Below are positions 26,372-37,563 of a DNA stretch of 42,810 bases, in pieces (the first letter of the stretch is position 1; the number at the start of each line of letters is the position of its first letter). Origin of the DNA: Clostridia bacterium (lineage in GTDB: Bacteria; Bacillota; Clostridia; Oscillospirales; Acutalibacteraceae); assembly GCA_029098305.1 (NCBI GenBank), contig JAQXOB010000013.1, positions 1 through 42,810 on the forward strand, read 5' to 3'. A program made the translations under genes and the position numbers. Under the pieces are notes generated by a model. It saw only the letters and a program-made list of their open reading frames with translations, searched no databases and had not been told where the DNA came from.

Positions 26372-27036
26372 TATTTGTTGCCTCCTTCTTTGCGGGGTTT
26401 GCGGGATTCAGCAAAAACTTCACCCTTATACAACCATACCTTAACACCAATGATGCCGTAGGTTGTGCTAGCCTCAGCAAAGCCGTAATCTATGTCAGCT
26501 CTGATTGTCTGAAGCGGAATTGTACCCTCATGATAATGCTCAGTTCTTGCGATTTCTGCACCGCCAAGACGGCCGCTGCACTGAGTCTTGATTCCTTTTG
26601 CGCCAAGCTTCATAGCTCTGCCGATAGCAGACTTCATAGCACGACGGAAAGAAATTCTCTTTTCGAGCTGTTGAGCAATGCTCTCAGCTACTAACTGAGC
26701 GTTGAGATCAGGTTGTTTGATTTCAACTATATTTACATTAACGTGCTTACCAAGTATCTTTTCGCACTGTAGACGAAGCTTCTCGATTTCAGCGCCGCCC
26801 TTGCCGATTACCATACCAGGCTTTGCACAGTGAATGTGAATTCTTACTTTTGAAGCATCACGCTCGATCTCTATCTTTGAGACACCTGCAGAATAAAGCT
26901 GCTTCTTAAGTGTACGGCGGAGGTTATAGTCCTCAACAAGTGTATCGCCGAAGTTCTTAGAATTAGCATACCAGCGGGAATCCCAATCCTTAATAACGCC
27001 AACACGTAAACCGTGTGGATGTACTTTCTGGCCCAT
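26371..27036 (-). CDS. rpsC: 30S ribosomal protein S3
   Basis: This 221-residue protein is S3: [20 protein letters not shown], the KH-domain loop VIGKGGAEI and [20 protein letters not shown] are complete. S3 lines the mRNA entry channel and acts as part of the ribosomal helicase. A GGAGGTAATAC site precedes the ATG. Confidence 0.99.
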   Translation of the reverse strand: MGQKVHPHGLRVGVIKDWDSRWYANSKNFGDTLVEDYNLRRTLKKQLYSAGVSKIEIERDASKVRIHIHCAKPGMVIGKGGAEIEKLRLQCEKILGKHVNVNIVEIKQPDLNAQLVAESIAQQLEKRISFRRAMKSAIGRAMKLGAKGIKTQCSGRLGGAEIARTEHYHEGTIPLQTIRADIDYGFAEASTTYGIIGVKVWLYKGEVFAESRKPRKEGGNK

Positions 27037-27054
27037 TGTATTACCTCCTCCTGA

Positions 27055-27390
27055 TTAGTCCTTTTCTTTGAGCACTATTGTAATGTGCGAGGTCTTTTTG
27101 TCGATTCTGTATGCACGTCCCTGTGCTCTTGGACGGATACGCTTGAGGATCGGACCCTGACTTACTGAACATTCTGCTACATAAAGCTTAGCAACGTCCA
27201 TATTGTGGTTATTCTCAGCATTTGCCATAGCTGACTTGAGCAACTTTTGCAAGTCTTCACAAGCAGCCTTAGGGGTATGCTTGAGGATAGCCATTGCAAG
27301 ATTTACAGGCTTGTTTCTGATAAGATCAAGTACGATTGAAACCTTGCGTGGTGATATTCTTAAATAATTTAATTGTGCTCTGGCTTCCAT
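27055..27390 (-). CDS. rplV: 50S ribosomal protein L22
   Basis: This 111-residue protein is L22: [20 protein letters not shown] at the start, and the tunnel-reaching loop [20 protein letters not shown] near the C-terminus. I chose the ATG at 27390, preceded by AAAGGAGTG. A longer frame starts seven codons earlier within the binding site region and is unlikely. The loop is the place where macrolide-resistance insertions occur; it looks normal here. Confidence 0.99.
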   Translation of the reverse strand: MEARAQLNYLRISPRKVSIVLDLIRNKPVNLAMAILKHTPKAACEDLQKLLKSAMANAENNHNMDVAKLYVAECSVSQGPILKRIRPRAQGRAYRIDKKTSHITIVLKEKD

Positions 27391-27410
27391 TTTACACACT
27401 CCTTTCGGCA

Positions 27411-27686
27411 TTACTTCTTAGATGTTTTTGATCCGGCATGGCCTCTGAAGGTTCTTGTAGGAGCAAACTCACCGAGCTTGTGACCTACCATGTCTTCTGT
27501 TACATATACCGGAACATGCTTGCGTCCATCATGGACTGCAAATGTATGACCAACGAAATCTGGGAATATTGTTGAGCTTCTGCTCCATGTCTTTAATATT
27601 CTCTTTTCGCCGGCTTCGTTCATTTCCTGAACCCTTTTGAGCAGCACAGGCTGTACAAAAGGACCCTTTTTTACGCTTCTTCCCAT
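27411..27686 (-). CDS. rpsS: 30S ribosomal protein S19
   Basis: This 91-residue protein is S19: [40 protein letters not shown] and [19 protein letters not shown] are diagnostic. S19 lies in the 30S head, pairs with S13 and forms a bridge to the 50S subunit. It stands between rplB and rplV as in all S10 operons. Confidence 0.99.
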   Translation of the reverse strand: MGRSVKKGPFVQPVLLKRVQEMNEAGEKRILKTWSRSSTIFPDFVGHTFAVHDGRKHVPVYVTEDMVGHKLGEFAPTRTFRGHAGSKTSKK

Positions 27687-27713
27687 AGTTAAAAGCTCCT
27701 TTCTGTATGCCTA

Positions 27714-28547
27714 TTACTTACCGTTTCTGCGCTTTACGATTAATTTATCGGAAGCTTTGTGTTTCTTACGTGTCTTATAACCAAGTGCTGGCTTACCCCA
27801 TGGTGTTACAGGACCCGGACGACCGATTGGGCTCTTACCTTCACCACCACCGTGTGGGTGATCGCAAGGGTTCATTACAGAACCTCTGACTGTTGGTCTC
27901 CAGCCCATGTTTCTCTTACGGCCTGCTTTACCGATCTTTACGTTTTCGTGATCAGTGTTGCCTACCTGGCCTACAGTAGCCATACATGCTGCCGGCACGT
28001 TTCTTAATTCACCTGAAGGAAGTCTCAAAAGAGCCATTCCGTTTTCTTTAGCCATAAGCTGAGCCATGTTACCAGCTGCTCTTGCAAGCTGTGCGCCTCT
28101 GCCTGGATAAAGCTCTACATTGTGAATAAATGTACCTGTTGGGATTGCGCTGAGTGGCAATGCGTTACCTGGCTTGATATCAGCGTTAACGCCTGCTACA
28201 ACTGCATCTCCAACCTTAAGACCTACAGGAGCGATGATATATGCCTTTTCTCCATCTTCATACTGAACAAGTGCGATATGTGCGCTTCTGTTTGGATCAT
28301 ATTCTATTGTCTTAACGATACCATTTACGTCAAACTTCTGACGCTTGAAATCGATAATACGATATTTTCTTCTGTTTCCGCCGCCTCTGTGACGAACAGT
28401 GATTCTACCGTAGCTGTTGCGACCTGAATTTTTCTTCAAAGGTGCAAGCAAGCTTTTCTCCGGACCTCCCTTTGAGAGTCCGCTGTAATCTGTAACCGAC
28501 ATATTACGGCGAGCGTTTGTAGTCGGTTTGTATAATTTAATAGCCAT
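27714..28547 (-). CDS. rplB: 50S ribosomal protein L2
   Basis: This 277-residue protein is L2, needed for subunit joining and peptidyl transfer: [40 protein letters not shown] and the C-terminal [18 protein letters not shown] are intact. I chose the ATG at 28547, which follows GAGGAGAGTG; the frame continues 16 codons upstream, but those residues fall in the leader between rplW and rplB. Confidence 0.99.
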   Translation of the reverse strand: MAIKLYKPTTNARRNMSVTDYSGLSKGGPEKSLLAPLKKNSGRNSYGRITVRHRGGGNRRKYRIIDFKRQKFDVNGIVKTIEYDPNRSAHIALVQYEDGEKAYIIAPVGLKVGDAVVAGVNADIKPGNALPLSAIPTGTFIHNVELYPGRGAQLARAAGNMAQLMAKENGMALLRLPSGELRNVPAACMATVGQVGNTDHENVKIGKAGRKRNMGWRPTVRGSVMNPCDHPHGGGEGKSPIGRPGPVTPWGKPALGYKTRKKHKASDKLIVKRRNGK

Positions 28548-28602
28548 TTCTTTCACTCTCCTCATGATGGCTTTGAGGGATCTGGCAAATCCCATACATT
28601 CT

Positions 28603-28625
28603 GCCTGATATATAATAGATCAGGC
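28603..28625 (-). other. RNA hairpin directly after the rplW stop codon
   Basis: GCCTGAT and ATCAGGC form a 7-bp stem around a 9-nt AT-rich loop, starting at the base next to the rplW stop. The rplW-rplB gap of 78 nt is the longest inside the first half of the array. There is no U-run, so it is not a standard terminator; a processing or stability element is possible. Confidence 0.4.
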
Positions 28626-28916
28626 TTACATCATGCCTTCAAAAAACTCTAAGCCCTTGCTGTCTGGTGTAAGTGTAACGTAAGCTTTCTTCCAGCTTCT
28701 TGTGTAGCCGCTTGTTCTGCCACGACGACGCATCTGGCCTCTTACGTTTATTGTGGTAACCTTTGCTACCTTAACACCGAAAACTTCTTCAACAGCTTTC
28801 TTTATTTCTACTTTACCTGCATCCTTTGCAACTTCAAAGGTGTACTTCTTGTCTGCGATACCCATCATAGATTTTTCTGTGATGATAGGACGGATAATAA
28901 TGTCATGTGCCTGCAT
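28626..28916 (-). CDS. rplW: 50S ribosomal protein L23
   Basis: This 96-residue protein is L23: [20 protein letters not shown], the [20 protein letters not shown] block and the basic loop [20 protein letters not shown] identify it. L23 is at the tunnel exit and docks trigger factor and SRP. Its ATG overlaps the rplD stop by one base (TAATG). Confidence 0.99.
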   Translation of the reverse strand: MQAHDIIIRPIITEKSMMGIADKKYTFEVAKDAGKVEIKKAVEEVFGVKVAKVTTINVRGQMRRRGRTSGYTRSWKKAYVTLTPDSKGLEFFEGMM

Positions 28917-29542
28917 TATGCGTACACCTCCTCAATTAGCTCAACAGCCTTTTTAACAACGATGAGCTTGTCTGCATTGAGCATATCGTATACGCTGAGA
29001 GCGTTTACAGGAGCTGTTTTAACTCCAGGAAGGTTAGAAGCTGACTTATAAGCCTTGTTATCTGCTACCGGAGTAACGATAAGAGCTTTCTTGTCGCCAA
29101 CGCCGAGATCTTCGAGCATTTTTGCTACAACCTTTGTCTTATACTCATTAAGCTCAAGTGCATCTAAAACGATGAAATCGTTGCTTGCTACTTTTGCAGA
29201 GAAAGCAGACTTCATTGCGAGTCTTCTTTCTTTCTTATTTACATCAAAGCTATAGTCACGTGGCTTTACAGCGAATACCATACCACCGTGTCTCCACTGA
29301 GGAGCTCTTGTAGAACCCTGTCTTGCGTGACCAGTACCTTTTTGTCTCCAAGGCTTCTTACCGCCGCCTGATACCTCTGAACGAGTGAGTGCGGACTGTG
29401 TGCCCTGGCGCTGATTAGCGAGGTAGTTAACTACCATTTTGTGCATTACTGCTGTGTTTGGCTCTATACCGAAGATTGCATCGGAAAGATCCATAGTGCC
29501 GACATTCTTGCCGGACATATCTAAAACATTTACGTTAGGCAT
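28916..29542 (-). CDS. rplD: 50S ribosomal protein L4
   Basis: This 208-residue protein is L4: the tunnel loop region ([33 protein letters not shown]) and the C-terminal domain with [19 protein letters not shown] are present. L4 lines the exit tunnel; in E. coli it also represses the S10 operon by binding its leader. The long leader before rpsJ in this window makes a similar control worth testing. Confidence 0.99.
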   Translation of the reverse strand: MPNVNVLDMSGKNVGTMDLSDAIFGIEPNTAVMHKMVVNYLANQRQGTQSALTRSEVSGGGKKPWRQKGTGHARQGSTRAPQWRHGGMVFAVKPRDYSFDVNKKERRLAMKSAFSAKVASNDFIVLDALELNEYKTKVVAKMLEDLGVGDKKALIVTPVADNKAYKSASNLPGVKTAPVNALSVYDMLNADKLIVVKKAVELIEEVYA

Positions 29543-29559
29543 TGTAACTCCTCCTTCCC

Positions 29560-30192
29560 TTAAGCCTTGCAGCTGTCACGAAGGATAACTGTTCCGCCGT
29601 TAGGACCAGGAACTGCACCCTTTACTGCGATGAGGTTGTTTTCAGTGTCGATCTTAGCTACTGTAAGATTCTGAACTGTTACTCTCTCAGCGCCCAAGTG
29701 ACCAGCCATTTTCTTGCCCTTCCATACTCTTGAAGGATCTGAGCAAGAGCCGATTGAACCGCCGTGACGAGCAACCGGACCGGAGCCGTGGGTTTCTTTG
29801 AGTCTGTGGAAATTCCAACGCTTAATTACGCCGGCATATCCTTTACCCTTGCTAGTGCCGGTAACATCAACTTTGTCACCCTCTGCAAAGGTATCAGCTT
29901 TGATAAGCTGACCTACTTCATAAGCTGAAGTGTCTTCAAATCTGAACTCTCTGAGTACCTTCTTAGGTGCTACGTTGTTCTTCTTGAAATGACCTTCAAG
30001 TGCTTTTGTCATATGCTTTGCTTTCAAATCGCCGAAGCCAATCTGAACTGCTGCATATCCGTCGTTTTCTACTGTCTTCTTTGCAGTTACCATGCATGGG
30101 CCTGCTTCAAGTACAGTTACAGGGATTACTTTTCCCTTTTCGTCGAAGATCTGTGTCATACCGATCTTCTTGGCAATTATGCCTTTTTGCAT
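29560..30192 (-). CDS. rplC: 50S ribosomal protein L3
   Basis: This 210-residue protein is L3: MQKGIIAKKIGMTQIFDEKG, the extension GTSKGKGYAGVIKRWNFHR, and HGSIGSCSDPSRVWKGKKMA reach towards the peptidyl transferase centre. It is one of the two proteins that start 50S assembly. The gap to rpsJ is 68 nt. Confidence 0.99.
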   Translation of the reverse strand: MQKGIIAKKIGMTQIFDEKGKVIPVTVLEAGPCMVTAKKTVENDGYAAVQIGFGDLKAKHMTKALEGHFKKNNVAPKKVLREFRFEDTSAYEVGQLIKADTFAEGDKVDVTGTSKGKGYAGVIKRWNFHRLKETHGSGPVARHGGSIGSCSDPSRVWKGKKMAGHLGAERVTVQNLTVAKIDTENNLIAVKGAVPGPNGGTVILRDSCKA

Positions 30193-30260
30193 TTTATTCT
30201 GCCTCCTATAAGGTTATTGGTTGGCTTTTGCCAACATGACCTGCATGCGGTTGGTTGAAA

Positions 30261-30572
30261 TTAAAACTTGATTTCGATTTCAACGCCTGCAGGGAGTTCC
30301 AAACTCGTAAGAGTTTCAACTGTTTTGTTAGATGGTCTGAGAATGTCGATCAATCTTTTGTGTGTTCTCATCTCAAACTGCTCTCTGCTGTCCTTATACT
30401 TGTGAACAGCACGAAGGATTGTAACAACCTGCTTCTCAGTTGGGAGTGGCACTGGGCCTGAAACCTTAGCACCTGTTCTCTTAGCTGTAGCAACGATCTT
30501 CTCTGCTGATTGATCAACCAACTGATGATCGTAACCCTTCAATCTGATTCTGATTTTTTCTTTTACTGCCAT
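30261..30572 (-). CDS. rpsJ: 30S ribosomal protein S10 (first gene of the array)
   Basis: This 103-residue protein is S10/Nus[40 protein letters not shown] and the loop [20 protein letters not shown] are typical. It has a ribosomal role and an antitermination role with NusB. AAGGAGGCG precedes the ATG. It is the promoter-proximal gene of the array and is preceded by a leader of about 320 nt. Confidence 0.99.
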   Translation of the reverse strand: MAVKEKIRIRLKGYDHQLVDQSAEKIVATAKRTGAKVSGPVPLPTEKQVVTILRAVHKYKDSREQFEMRTHKRLIDILRPSNKTVETLTSLELPAGVEIEIKF

Positions 30573-30890
30573 TTCTTTCGCCTCCTTGGAAATTTTCAGT
30601 GGCGGGCGGAATGCCCTGAACCTTTTTTAACACCCATCCGGGTGTTTCATCGCAACTCATTTAAAAACGGATCAACGTATGCGTTAATCCGACTTCAAGG
30701 CTCAAAGGCAATCAGACGCAATACGGTCGCAGCATTCGTTACCGCATTGGTCTAAATGTTTAACTTTTGTCGCCCGGTTTAAAATCGGACATACTCCACG
30801 GAAAAACCGACTATGAAAGTCGCAACCTCCCGCTTCAACGCCATATAACTCCGCATTTTGGGGCACAAAACCCCTATACTGCATCGTTGC
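30573..30890 (-). promoter_or_regulatory. Long structured leader of the S10 operon mRNA
   Basis: Between the predicted transcription start near 30890 and rpsJ lie about 318 nt, visibly richer in G and C than the neighbouring intergenic DNA. Several hairpins can be drawn: CGACT/AGTCG, AACACCC/GGGTGTT with a GGAT loop, and TCAG..CTGA just before the rpsJ ribosome-binding site. No intrinsic terminator with a U-run is seen. It is a candidate site for autogenous control, for example by L4, but I do not recognise a described Rfam-type leader. Confidence 0.55.
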
Positions 30891-30896
30891 TTAGAT

Positions 30897-30925
30897 ATTG
30901 TATCAAAATAACCTCTTAAATGCAA
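30897..30925 (-). promoter_or_regulatory. Promoter of the S10-spc-alpha array
   Basis: On the minus strand TTGCAT (-35, at 30920-30925), a 17-bp spacer and TACAAT (-10, at 30897-30902) make a good sigma-A-type promoter. AT-rich DNA with A and T tracts lies directly upstream and could act as an UP element. No other promoter as good was noticed inside the array. Confidence 0.75.
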
Positions 30926-31078
30926 GCTTTTTTTTATTTTTTTGAGTTGTAGACTCATTTTCAGCGTTTTTTTGTGAAATATAGAATTTTATATTATTTT
31001 TTTGTATAAAATAACCAAACTAGTCCTGTCTAGATGGGCTTAAAACAATTTTTATACGGAAAATTTTGCATCTAGTCT
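30926..31078. other. AT-rich tract upstream of the S10 promoter
   Basis: No gene. Long A and T runs near 30930-30960 and 31000 would suit an UP element for the S10 promoter. The DNA from 31079 to 31752 is a string of R1 and R2 repeats. Confidence 0.5.
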
Positions 31079-31235
31079 TCTTGGCTCCCTCTGACGAGGG
31101 AGCCTGTCGAGTGAAACAAGACTGAGGAAGAGAAAAAACTGCATTTTTGCAGGATTTTTATCTTTTCTCTCCCTCCGTCAAAACTTCCTCAGCCTCCTTT
31201 GTGTAAAGGGAGGTGGATTTTGCGAAGCAAAAGAC
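31079..31235. repeat. R1 dispersed palindromic repeat, copy 2
   Basis: A perfect 9-bp hairpin GGCTCCCTC-TGAC-GAGGGAGCC opens the element; GAGGAAGAGAAAA, TTTTCTCTCCCTCCGTC, AGCCTCCTTTGTGTAAAGG and a distal GACGGAGGG, inverted against CCCTCCGTC, follow. Block order matches copy 1. No ORF of note. Confidence 0.8.
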
Positions 31236-31270
31236 GGAGGGATTGTATAGTGAATATATCATAAAAACAA

Positions 31271-31432
31271 CCCCTCAGTCAGCGTTGCCGACAGCTCCCC
31301 TTACACAGGGGAGCCTGTCGAGTGTAACGAAACTAATGGAGAGAAAAATTGGCTTTTGCGGAATTTTTATCTTTTCTCTCCCTCCGTCAAAACTTCGTTT
31401 TGCCACCTCCCTCGTCAGATGGAGGCTACCGT
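31271..31432. repeat. R1 dispersed palindromic repeat, copy 3
   Basis: This copy starts with CCCCTCAGTCAGCGTTGCCG and AGCTCCCCTTACACAGGGGAG (one hairpin), then shares GAGCCTGTCGAGTG, GGAGAGAAAA, TTTTCTCTCCCTCCGTC with copy 2 and ends in a CACCTCCCTCGTCAGATGG block. It lies 36 bp from copy 2 in the same orientation. Confidence 0.75.
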
Positions 31433-31477
31433 TTGCACAATCTAATTGAAACGATAGAGCCTTTCTGTATGACGGTA

Positions 31478-31752
31478 GGCTCGGATAACGCGGATTTGCA
31501 CGGCGTGAATTGCAAATCCGCGTTAATTAGTGTAAGCCACAAATGACATAGCAAAGCCTGATGATAAAAAGCCAAAAAATCTGCACCGAGATAGAAAAAA
31601 GCAATTCTTTGCAGGTAATTGACTGCAAAGAATTGCTTGCTTTGTATCGCAAAACCCATTATCGAGCAATAAAACCTTATAACACGTTTAATTATCGTAT
31701 GGATTCGCTTTTTCTTTGCTTACTTTCTTTTTCTCGTGAAAAAGAAAGTAAG
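31478..31752 (+). repeat. R2 hairpin repeat, copy A (abuts gyrA stop codon)
   Basis: About 275 bp with three long inverted repeats: AACGCGGATTTGCA / TGCAAATCCGCGTT (31487-31524), AAGCAATTCTTTGCA / TGCAAAGAATTGCTT (31599-31638), and CTTACTTTCTTTTTC / GAAAAAGAAAGTAAG (31719-31752). Between them GACATAGCAAAGCCTGAT is conserved in all copies. The last hairpin ends at the base before the gyrA stop codon. Confidence 0.85.
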
Positions 31753-34269
31753 TTATTCTTCGTTGTTGTCGTTGCTTTCAGGTGCTTCGTCGGAAGTTTC
31801 TTCGATCACATTGATCACATCAGAAACATCCTCGTCACTTTCGTGTTCGGCCTTAGCGATAGAAACAACATAAGCATCATCGCCGGTCTTAATGAGAGTA
31901 ACGCCCTTAGACGGCCTTGCACAAATCCTGATAGCCTCAGCAGCGATTCTAATAATGATACCATCAGAAGAAATTATGATAACATCATCTGTCTTTTTAA
32001 CAAGCATAACAGAAGCCACATCACCGTATTTTTCAACATGATAGTTGATAGTACCCGAACCGCTTCTCGATTGCAACCTATAATCGCTGATTTCGCTGAG
32101 TCTTCCAAATCCTTTTTCAGACACAGTCAGCACATAAGAATCTTCGTCATTAAGAACACACATACCCACAATGGTGTCATCGTCACGCAACTTCATGCAC
32201 TTAACACCTCTGGACTGTCTGCCGGTAGGTCTTACGTCTGTCTCGTTGAAACGAATAGATTTACCTTTCTTTGTAGCAACCAATATTTCATCGTTACCGT
32301 TTGTCATCTCAACCTTGCATAGCTCATCGCCTTCATCAAGATCTATTGCTATCAATCCGCCCTTTCTTGCGGTGTTATAAGCATTTAGAGAAATTCTCTT
32401 TATGATGCCATTTTTTGTGACAAGCATGAGATATTTTTCTTCTTCAAACTCGCTTACCCTTATCATAGATGAAACCTTTTCATCTGTACCGATAGGTAGC
32501 AGGTTTGCTATGTTCATACCCTTGGCTGTTCTGCTTGCCTCAGGCACCTCATAACATTTTAGTCTGTATACTCTGCCCAGATTTGTAAAGAACAGTATAT
32601 AATCATGGCTGTTGATAACAAACATATCCTTTGGCACATCTTCTTCTCTTCTGGTCATGCCACTGATACCCTTACCGCCACGGCGCTGGGTGTGATAAGT
32701 GTCTACCGGAAGTCTCTTTACATAGCCAAACTCTGTCATTGTAAGAACACAATCTTCTCTTGGGATAAGCTCTTCTATGTCTACTTCTCCACTCACAGAG
32801 CAAATCTCTGTGCGTCTTGCATCTGCAAAGCGGTTTCTGATTATTTCCAACTCATCCTTAACGATTGTGAGCTGTTTTGAATAGTTTACTAAGATATCCT
32901 TATATTCTGCTATCTTAGCCATAAGCTCTGCTATTTCATTTTCTATCTTATTTCTTTCCAGATTTGTGAGCTGACCTAAACGCATCTGAACAATAGCCTG
33001 TGCCTGCACATCATCTAAGTCAAATCTCTCGCACAATCTGCTCTTAGCCTCGGTGAGATCTTTTGAACTCCTTATAATTGCAATAACCTCATCAATATTG
33101 TCAATAGCTACTTTCAAGCCCTCTAAGATATGGCATCTCTCCTCCGCCTTTTTGAGGTCAAAAGCAGTTCTTCTTCTGATAACCTCAACCTGGAAGTCGA
33201 TATAATTTGTGAGCATATCTTTAAGTGATAGAATCTTAGGCTCGCCATCTACGATAGCAAGCATGATGATACCATATGAAATCTGCAACTGGCTCATAGT
33301 GTAGAGCTTGTTCAGCACAATTTGCGGTGATGCATCTTTTCTGATGTCTATCTCAATATGCATACCCTCCTTGCTGGAGTGGTCTTCTATGTTTGTGATG
33401 CCATCTATTCTCTTATCCTTAACAAGGTCAGCTATACTCTCCACAAGTCTAGCCTTATTCACCTGATAAGGCAGCTCTGTTACAACAATCTTATATCTGC
33501 CGTTCTTAGCTTCTACAATCTCAGCCTTAGAACGCACAGTTATTTTGCCTCTACCTGTGGCATAGGCTGCTCTGATGCCTGCCTTGCCCATGATGATACC
33601 CGCTGTAGGAAAATCAGGACCTTTGATATGTTCCATAAGCTCTTCTAATGTTGCATCAGGATTATCTATCAAACAAGAAACAGCATCTATGGTCTCGCCC
33701 AAATTGTGCGGTGGTATATTAGTTGCCATACCTACAGCGATACCTGTGGAACCATTTACCAGCAGATTAGGAAATCTTGATGGCAACACAACAGGCTCTT
33801 TCATAGAATCGTCATAGTTTGGAATAAAGTCTACTGTATCTTTCTCTATATCTGTGAGCATTTCTACAGCTATTTTGCTCATTCTGGACTCAGTGTAACG
33901 GTAAGCAGCAGGCGGGTCGCCGTCTACAGAACCAAAGTTACCATGACCATCTACAAGCATATATCTCATAGAGAAATTTTGTGCCAATCTAACCAAAGCA
34001 TCATAAACAGATGCGTCACCGTGTGGATGATATCTACCAAGCACATCGCCGACAGTAGTAGCGCACTTTTTGTATGGCTTGTCAGGTGTGAGATTGTTTT
34101 CATACTTTGCATATAAAATTCTTCTGTGCACAGGTTTTAGTCCATCACGCACATCAGGAAGTGCTCTTGATACGATAACCGACATGGAATAATCAAGAAA
34201 CGATTTTTCCATTTCGCTTTTTATATCAACGTCTATAATTTTTTCGCCCTGTGGCTTTATAATTTCCAT
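31753..34269 (-). CDS. gyrA: DNA gyrase subunit A
   Basis: This 838-residue protein has the winged-helix breakage-reunion domain with catalytic Tyr125 (AAYRYTE), coiled-coil segments and a C-terminal beta-pinwheel. The GyrA box QRRGGKG (in [14 protein letters not shown]) marks it as gyrase rather than topoisomerase IV. The quinolone region reads [10 protein letters not shown]: residue 86, equivalent to E. coli Ser83, is Ala, while Asp90 (E. coli Asp87) is kept. The last 30 or so residues are very acidic. It lies 18 nt after gyrB with GAGGTG upstream of the ATG. Confidence 0.99.
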   Translation of the reverse strand: MEIIKPQGEKIIDVDIKSEMEKSFLDYSMSVIVSRALPDVRDGLKPVHRRILYAKYENNLTPDKPYKKCATTVGDVLGRYHPHGDASVYDALVRLAQNFSMRYMLVDGHGNFGSVDGDPPAAYRYTESRMSKIAVEMLTDIEKDTVDFIPNYDDSMKEPVVLPSRFPNLLVNGSTGIAVGMATNIPPHNLGETIDAVSCLIDNPDATLEELMEHIKGPDFPTAGIIMGKAGIRAAYATGRGKITVRSKAEIVEAKNGRYKIVVTELPYQVNKARLVESIADLVKDKRIDGITNIEDHSSKEGMHIEIDIRKDASPQIVLNKLYTMSQLQISYGIIMLAIVDGEPKILSLKDMLTNYIDFQVEVIRRRTAFDLKKAEERCHILEGLKVAIDNIDEVIAIIRSSKDLTEAKSRLCERFDLDDVQAQAIVQMRLGQLTNLERNKIENEIAELMAKIAEYKDILVNYSKQLTIVKDELEIIRNRFADARRTEICSVSGEVDIEELIPREDCVLTMTEFGYVKRLPVDTYHTQRRGGKGISGMTRREEDVPKDMFVINSHDYILFFTNLGRVYRLKCYEVPEASRTAKGMNIANLLPIGTDEKVSSMIRVSEFEEEKYLMLVTKNGIIKRISLNAYNTARKGGLIAIDLDEGDELCKVEMTNGNDEILVATKKGKSIRFNETDVRPTGRQSRGVKCMKLRDDDTIVGMCVLNDEDSYVLTVSEKGFGRLSEISDYRLQSRSGSGTINYHVEKYGDVASVMLVKKTDDVIIISSDGIIIRIAAEAIRICARPSKGVTLIKTGDDAYVVSIAKAEHESDEDVSDVINVIEETSDEAPESNDNNEE

Positions 34270-34287
34270 TTTGTTTTCACCTCAAAA

Positions 34288-36246
<1,959 letters not shown>

Positions 36247-36334
36247 TTATCATTGCATTTATTCATGTGAGTTTTTTTCTATGGTTATTTGATTTATTTT
36301 AAATATAATAATTTATTTTAAAGCTAAATATTTT

Positions 36335-36826
36335 TTATTTTATATTTGGAATATATTTTGTGCTACCTTCTTCGATATCGTCTGAGATAATATCTGCCTT
36401 TTTCTTTGGCACGTATTTCTTTACGTTTTCTGTAGCCGGTTTTTCCTTTTTAATTTTTCTCTGAGATTCCCTTTGTTGCTTCTTATAATCCTTTTCCGAT
36501 GTTTCACTATTCCTTGATTTTAATTTGATTGGCATTAATCTGAAGAACAGTGGTAATGACATATACATCAGCACAAAAGGCACTATGCACAGTATTATTC
36601 CTTTTATCTCTTCTTTAAACAACTGCAACCCAAGAAATGCTCCCAACACCGCTGTTAGCAATATAAAGAAATATATTAAAGGATTATATTTAATATTTGA
36701 GTATTTGCCACATTTCTTGCAGGTGTATTCACCATCTTTTAGGTGAGTTGCCGCATATATAAAGCTTACCTTTTCTCCACAATATGGGCATCTTCTTCCA
36801 TACTTCTTTTTTATTTGTTCTTCCAT
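36335..36826 (-). CDS. Small zinc-ribbon membrane protein of unknown function
   Basis: This 163-residue protein has an N-terminal zinc ribbon (CPYC and CKKC, 25 residues apart), two hydrophobic helices (about residues 49-64 and 74-95) and a highly charged Lys/Glu/Arg-rich tail of about 65 residues. I chose the ATG at 36826 with AAGGTGAT upstream. The frame stays open for 59 more codons, but these lie in an R2 repeat and are not likely to be translated. It sits between remB and gyrB, a place where B. subtilis has no such gene. Confidence 0.75.
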   Translation of the reverse strand: MEEQIKKKYGRRCPYCGEKVSFIYAATHLKDGEYTCKKCGKYSNIKYNPLIYFFILLTAVLGAFLGLQLFKEEIKGIILCIVPFVLMYMSLPLFFRLMPIKLKSRNSETSEKDYKKQQRESQRKIKKEKPATENVKKYVPKKKADIISDDIEEGSTKYIPNIK

Positions 36827-36860
36827 ATTTATCACCTTACATACTTTGTTTATTTCACAT

Positions 36861-37130
36861 CTTACTTTTTCTTTCGCGAGAAAGAAAAAGTAAGCAAAAA
36901 GAAAGCGAATCGTGTGATGATTAGACGTTGTTTTTATCTTTCTTGCTCGATAATAGGCTTTGCGTGACGTAGCAAGCAATTCTTTGCAATCAACCACCTG
37001 CAAAGAATTGCTTTTTCGATGCTAGGTGCAAACTTTTAAGCTTTTTTCATCAGGCTTTGCTATGTCATTTGTCACTTGCCGGTGTTAATGCGGATTTGCA
37101 ATACACGCCCTGCAAATCCGCGTTACTAGG
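36861..37130 (-). repeat. R2 hairpin repeat, copy B (inverted orientation)
   Basis: The three inverted repeats of R2 appear in reverse order: CTTACTTTTTCTTTC/GAAAGAAAAAGTAAG (36861-36894), AAGCAATTCTTTGCA/TGCAAAGAATTGCTT (36974-37013) and AATGCGGATTTGCA/TGCAAATCCGCGTT (37087-37124, one mismatch). The conserved internal block CAGGCTTTGCTATGTC is also present. It lies upstream of the zinc-ribbon gene. Confidence 0.85.
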
Positions 37131-37324
37131 GCTTGCAGTCTTTTAAATAAGCTTTATTATTTCTATTAGCTTTTATCTAGCCTCCCTCTGACGAGGGAGG
37201 TGACAAAACGAAGTTTTGACGGAGGGAGAGAATAAACATCAAATTTAAATCAATCTCTTTTCTCATTAATCGCCGATAATCTAATTTTATTTCGATAAAA
37301 ATATCATAATATTATTTGATTTAA
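37131..37324. other. Gap between R2 copy B and remB
   Basis: No gene. Apart from the R1 fragment at 37180-37235 the stretch is AT-rich, with nothing recognisable downstream of the remB stop codon. Confidence 0.5.
37180..37235. repeat. R1 repeat, short copy 4
   Basis: CCTCCCTCTGACGAGGGAGG is a perfect hairpin, followed by AAAACGAAGTTTTGACGG and GAGGGAGAGAA. It contains the two ends of R1 without the middle and could be a deletion derivative. Confidence 0.75.
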
Positions 37325-37561
37325 TCACAATCTTTTTATCAACACAGATGTTTGATACTGGCAGATATAGATTATCTCTTCATCATTTTCTCTGCAAATT
37401 ATAAAAGACTTTGGCAGATCGTTTGTAACCGATACTATTTTGTTTCGTTTATCATTGATGAAATCTCTGCCTTTTTGCGTAACGGTACAGTTATCTAGAT
37501 CGAATATACCTATTATGCTTTCGCTCCTGATAATTGTATCGTTTCCAATATTTATATACAT
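37325..37561 (-). CDS. remB: RemB-like regulator (YaaB/DUF370)
   Basis: This 78-residue protein matches the RemB/YaaB family by length, by MYINIGNDTIIRSESIIGIF followed by DLDNCTVTQ, and by position directly after recF. The B. subtilis protein regulates extracellular matrix genes, and RemA/B-type proteins bind DNA. It is 2 nt from the recF stop, so the two are co-translated. Confidence 0.85.
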   Translation of the reverse strand: MYINIGNDTIIRSESIIGIFDLDNCTVTQKGRDFINDKRNKIVSVTNDLPKSFIICRENDEEIIYICQYQTSVLIKRL

Positions 37562-37563
37562 AT

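Noticed and set aside
30702-30884. 60-codon open frame on the minus strand in the S10 leader, as a real gene
   Set aside because: It starts about six nt from the predicted transcription start and has no ribosome-binding site. The leader is better explained as structured RNA; it is mentioned as a finding only.
30865-30885. GGGG-TTTT-GTG-CCCC-AAAA in the S10 leader as an H-type pseudoknot
   Set aside because: The connecting loops would have zero length, which is not physically reasonable. At most one of two alternative hairpins can form.
31719-31752. Closing hairpin of R2 as a standard intrinsic terminator for gyrA
   Set aside because: On the minus strand the stem is followed by CAAAG rather than a U-run. 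It may still slow exonucleases, but not as a classical terminator.
31561-32322. 253-codon plus-strand open frame over the 3' end of gyrA
   Set aside because: It starts in repeat R2 and runs antisense through conserved gyrA codons. It is a shadow of gyrA with no similarity to a known protein.
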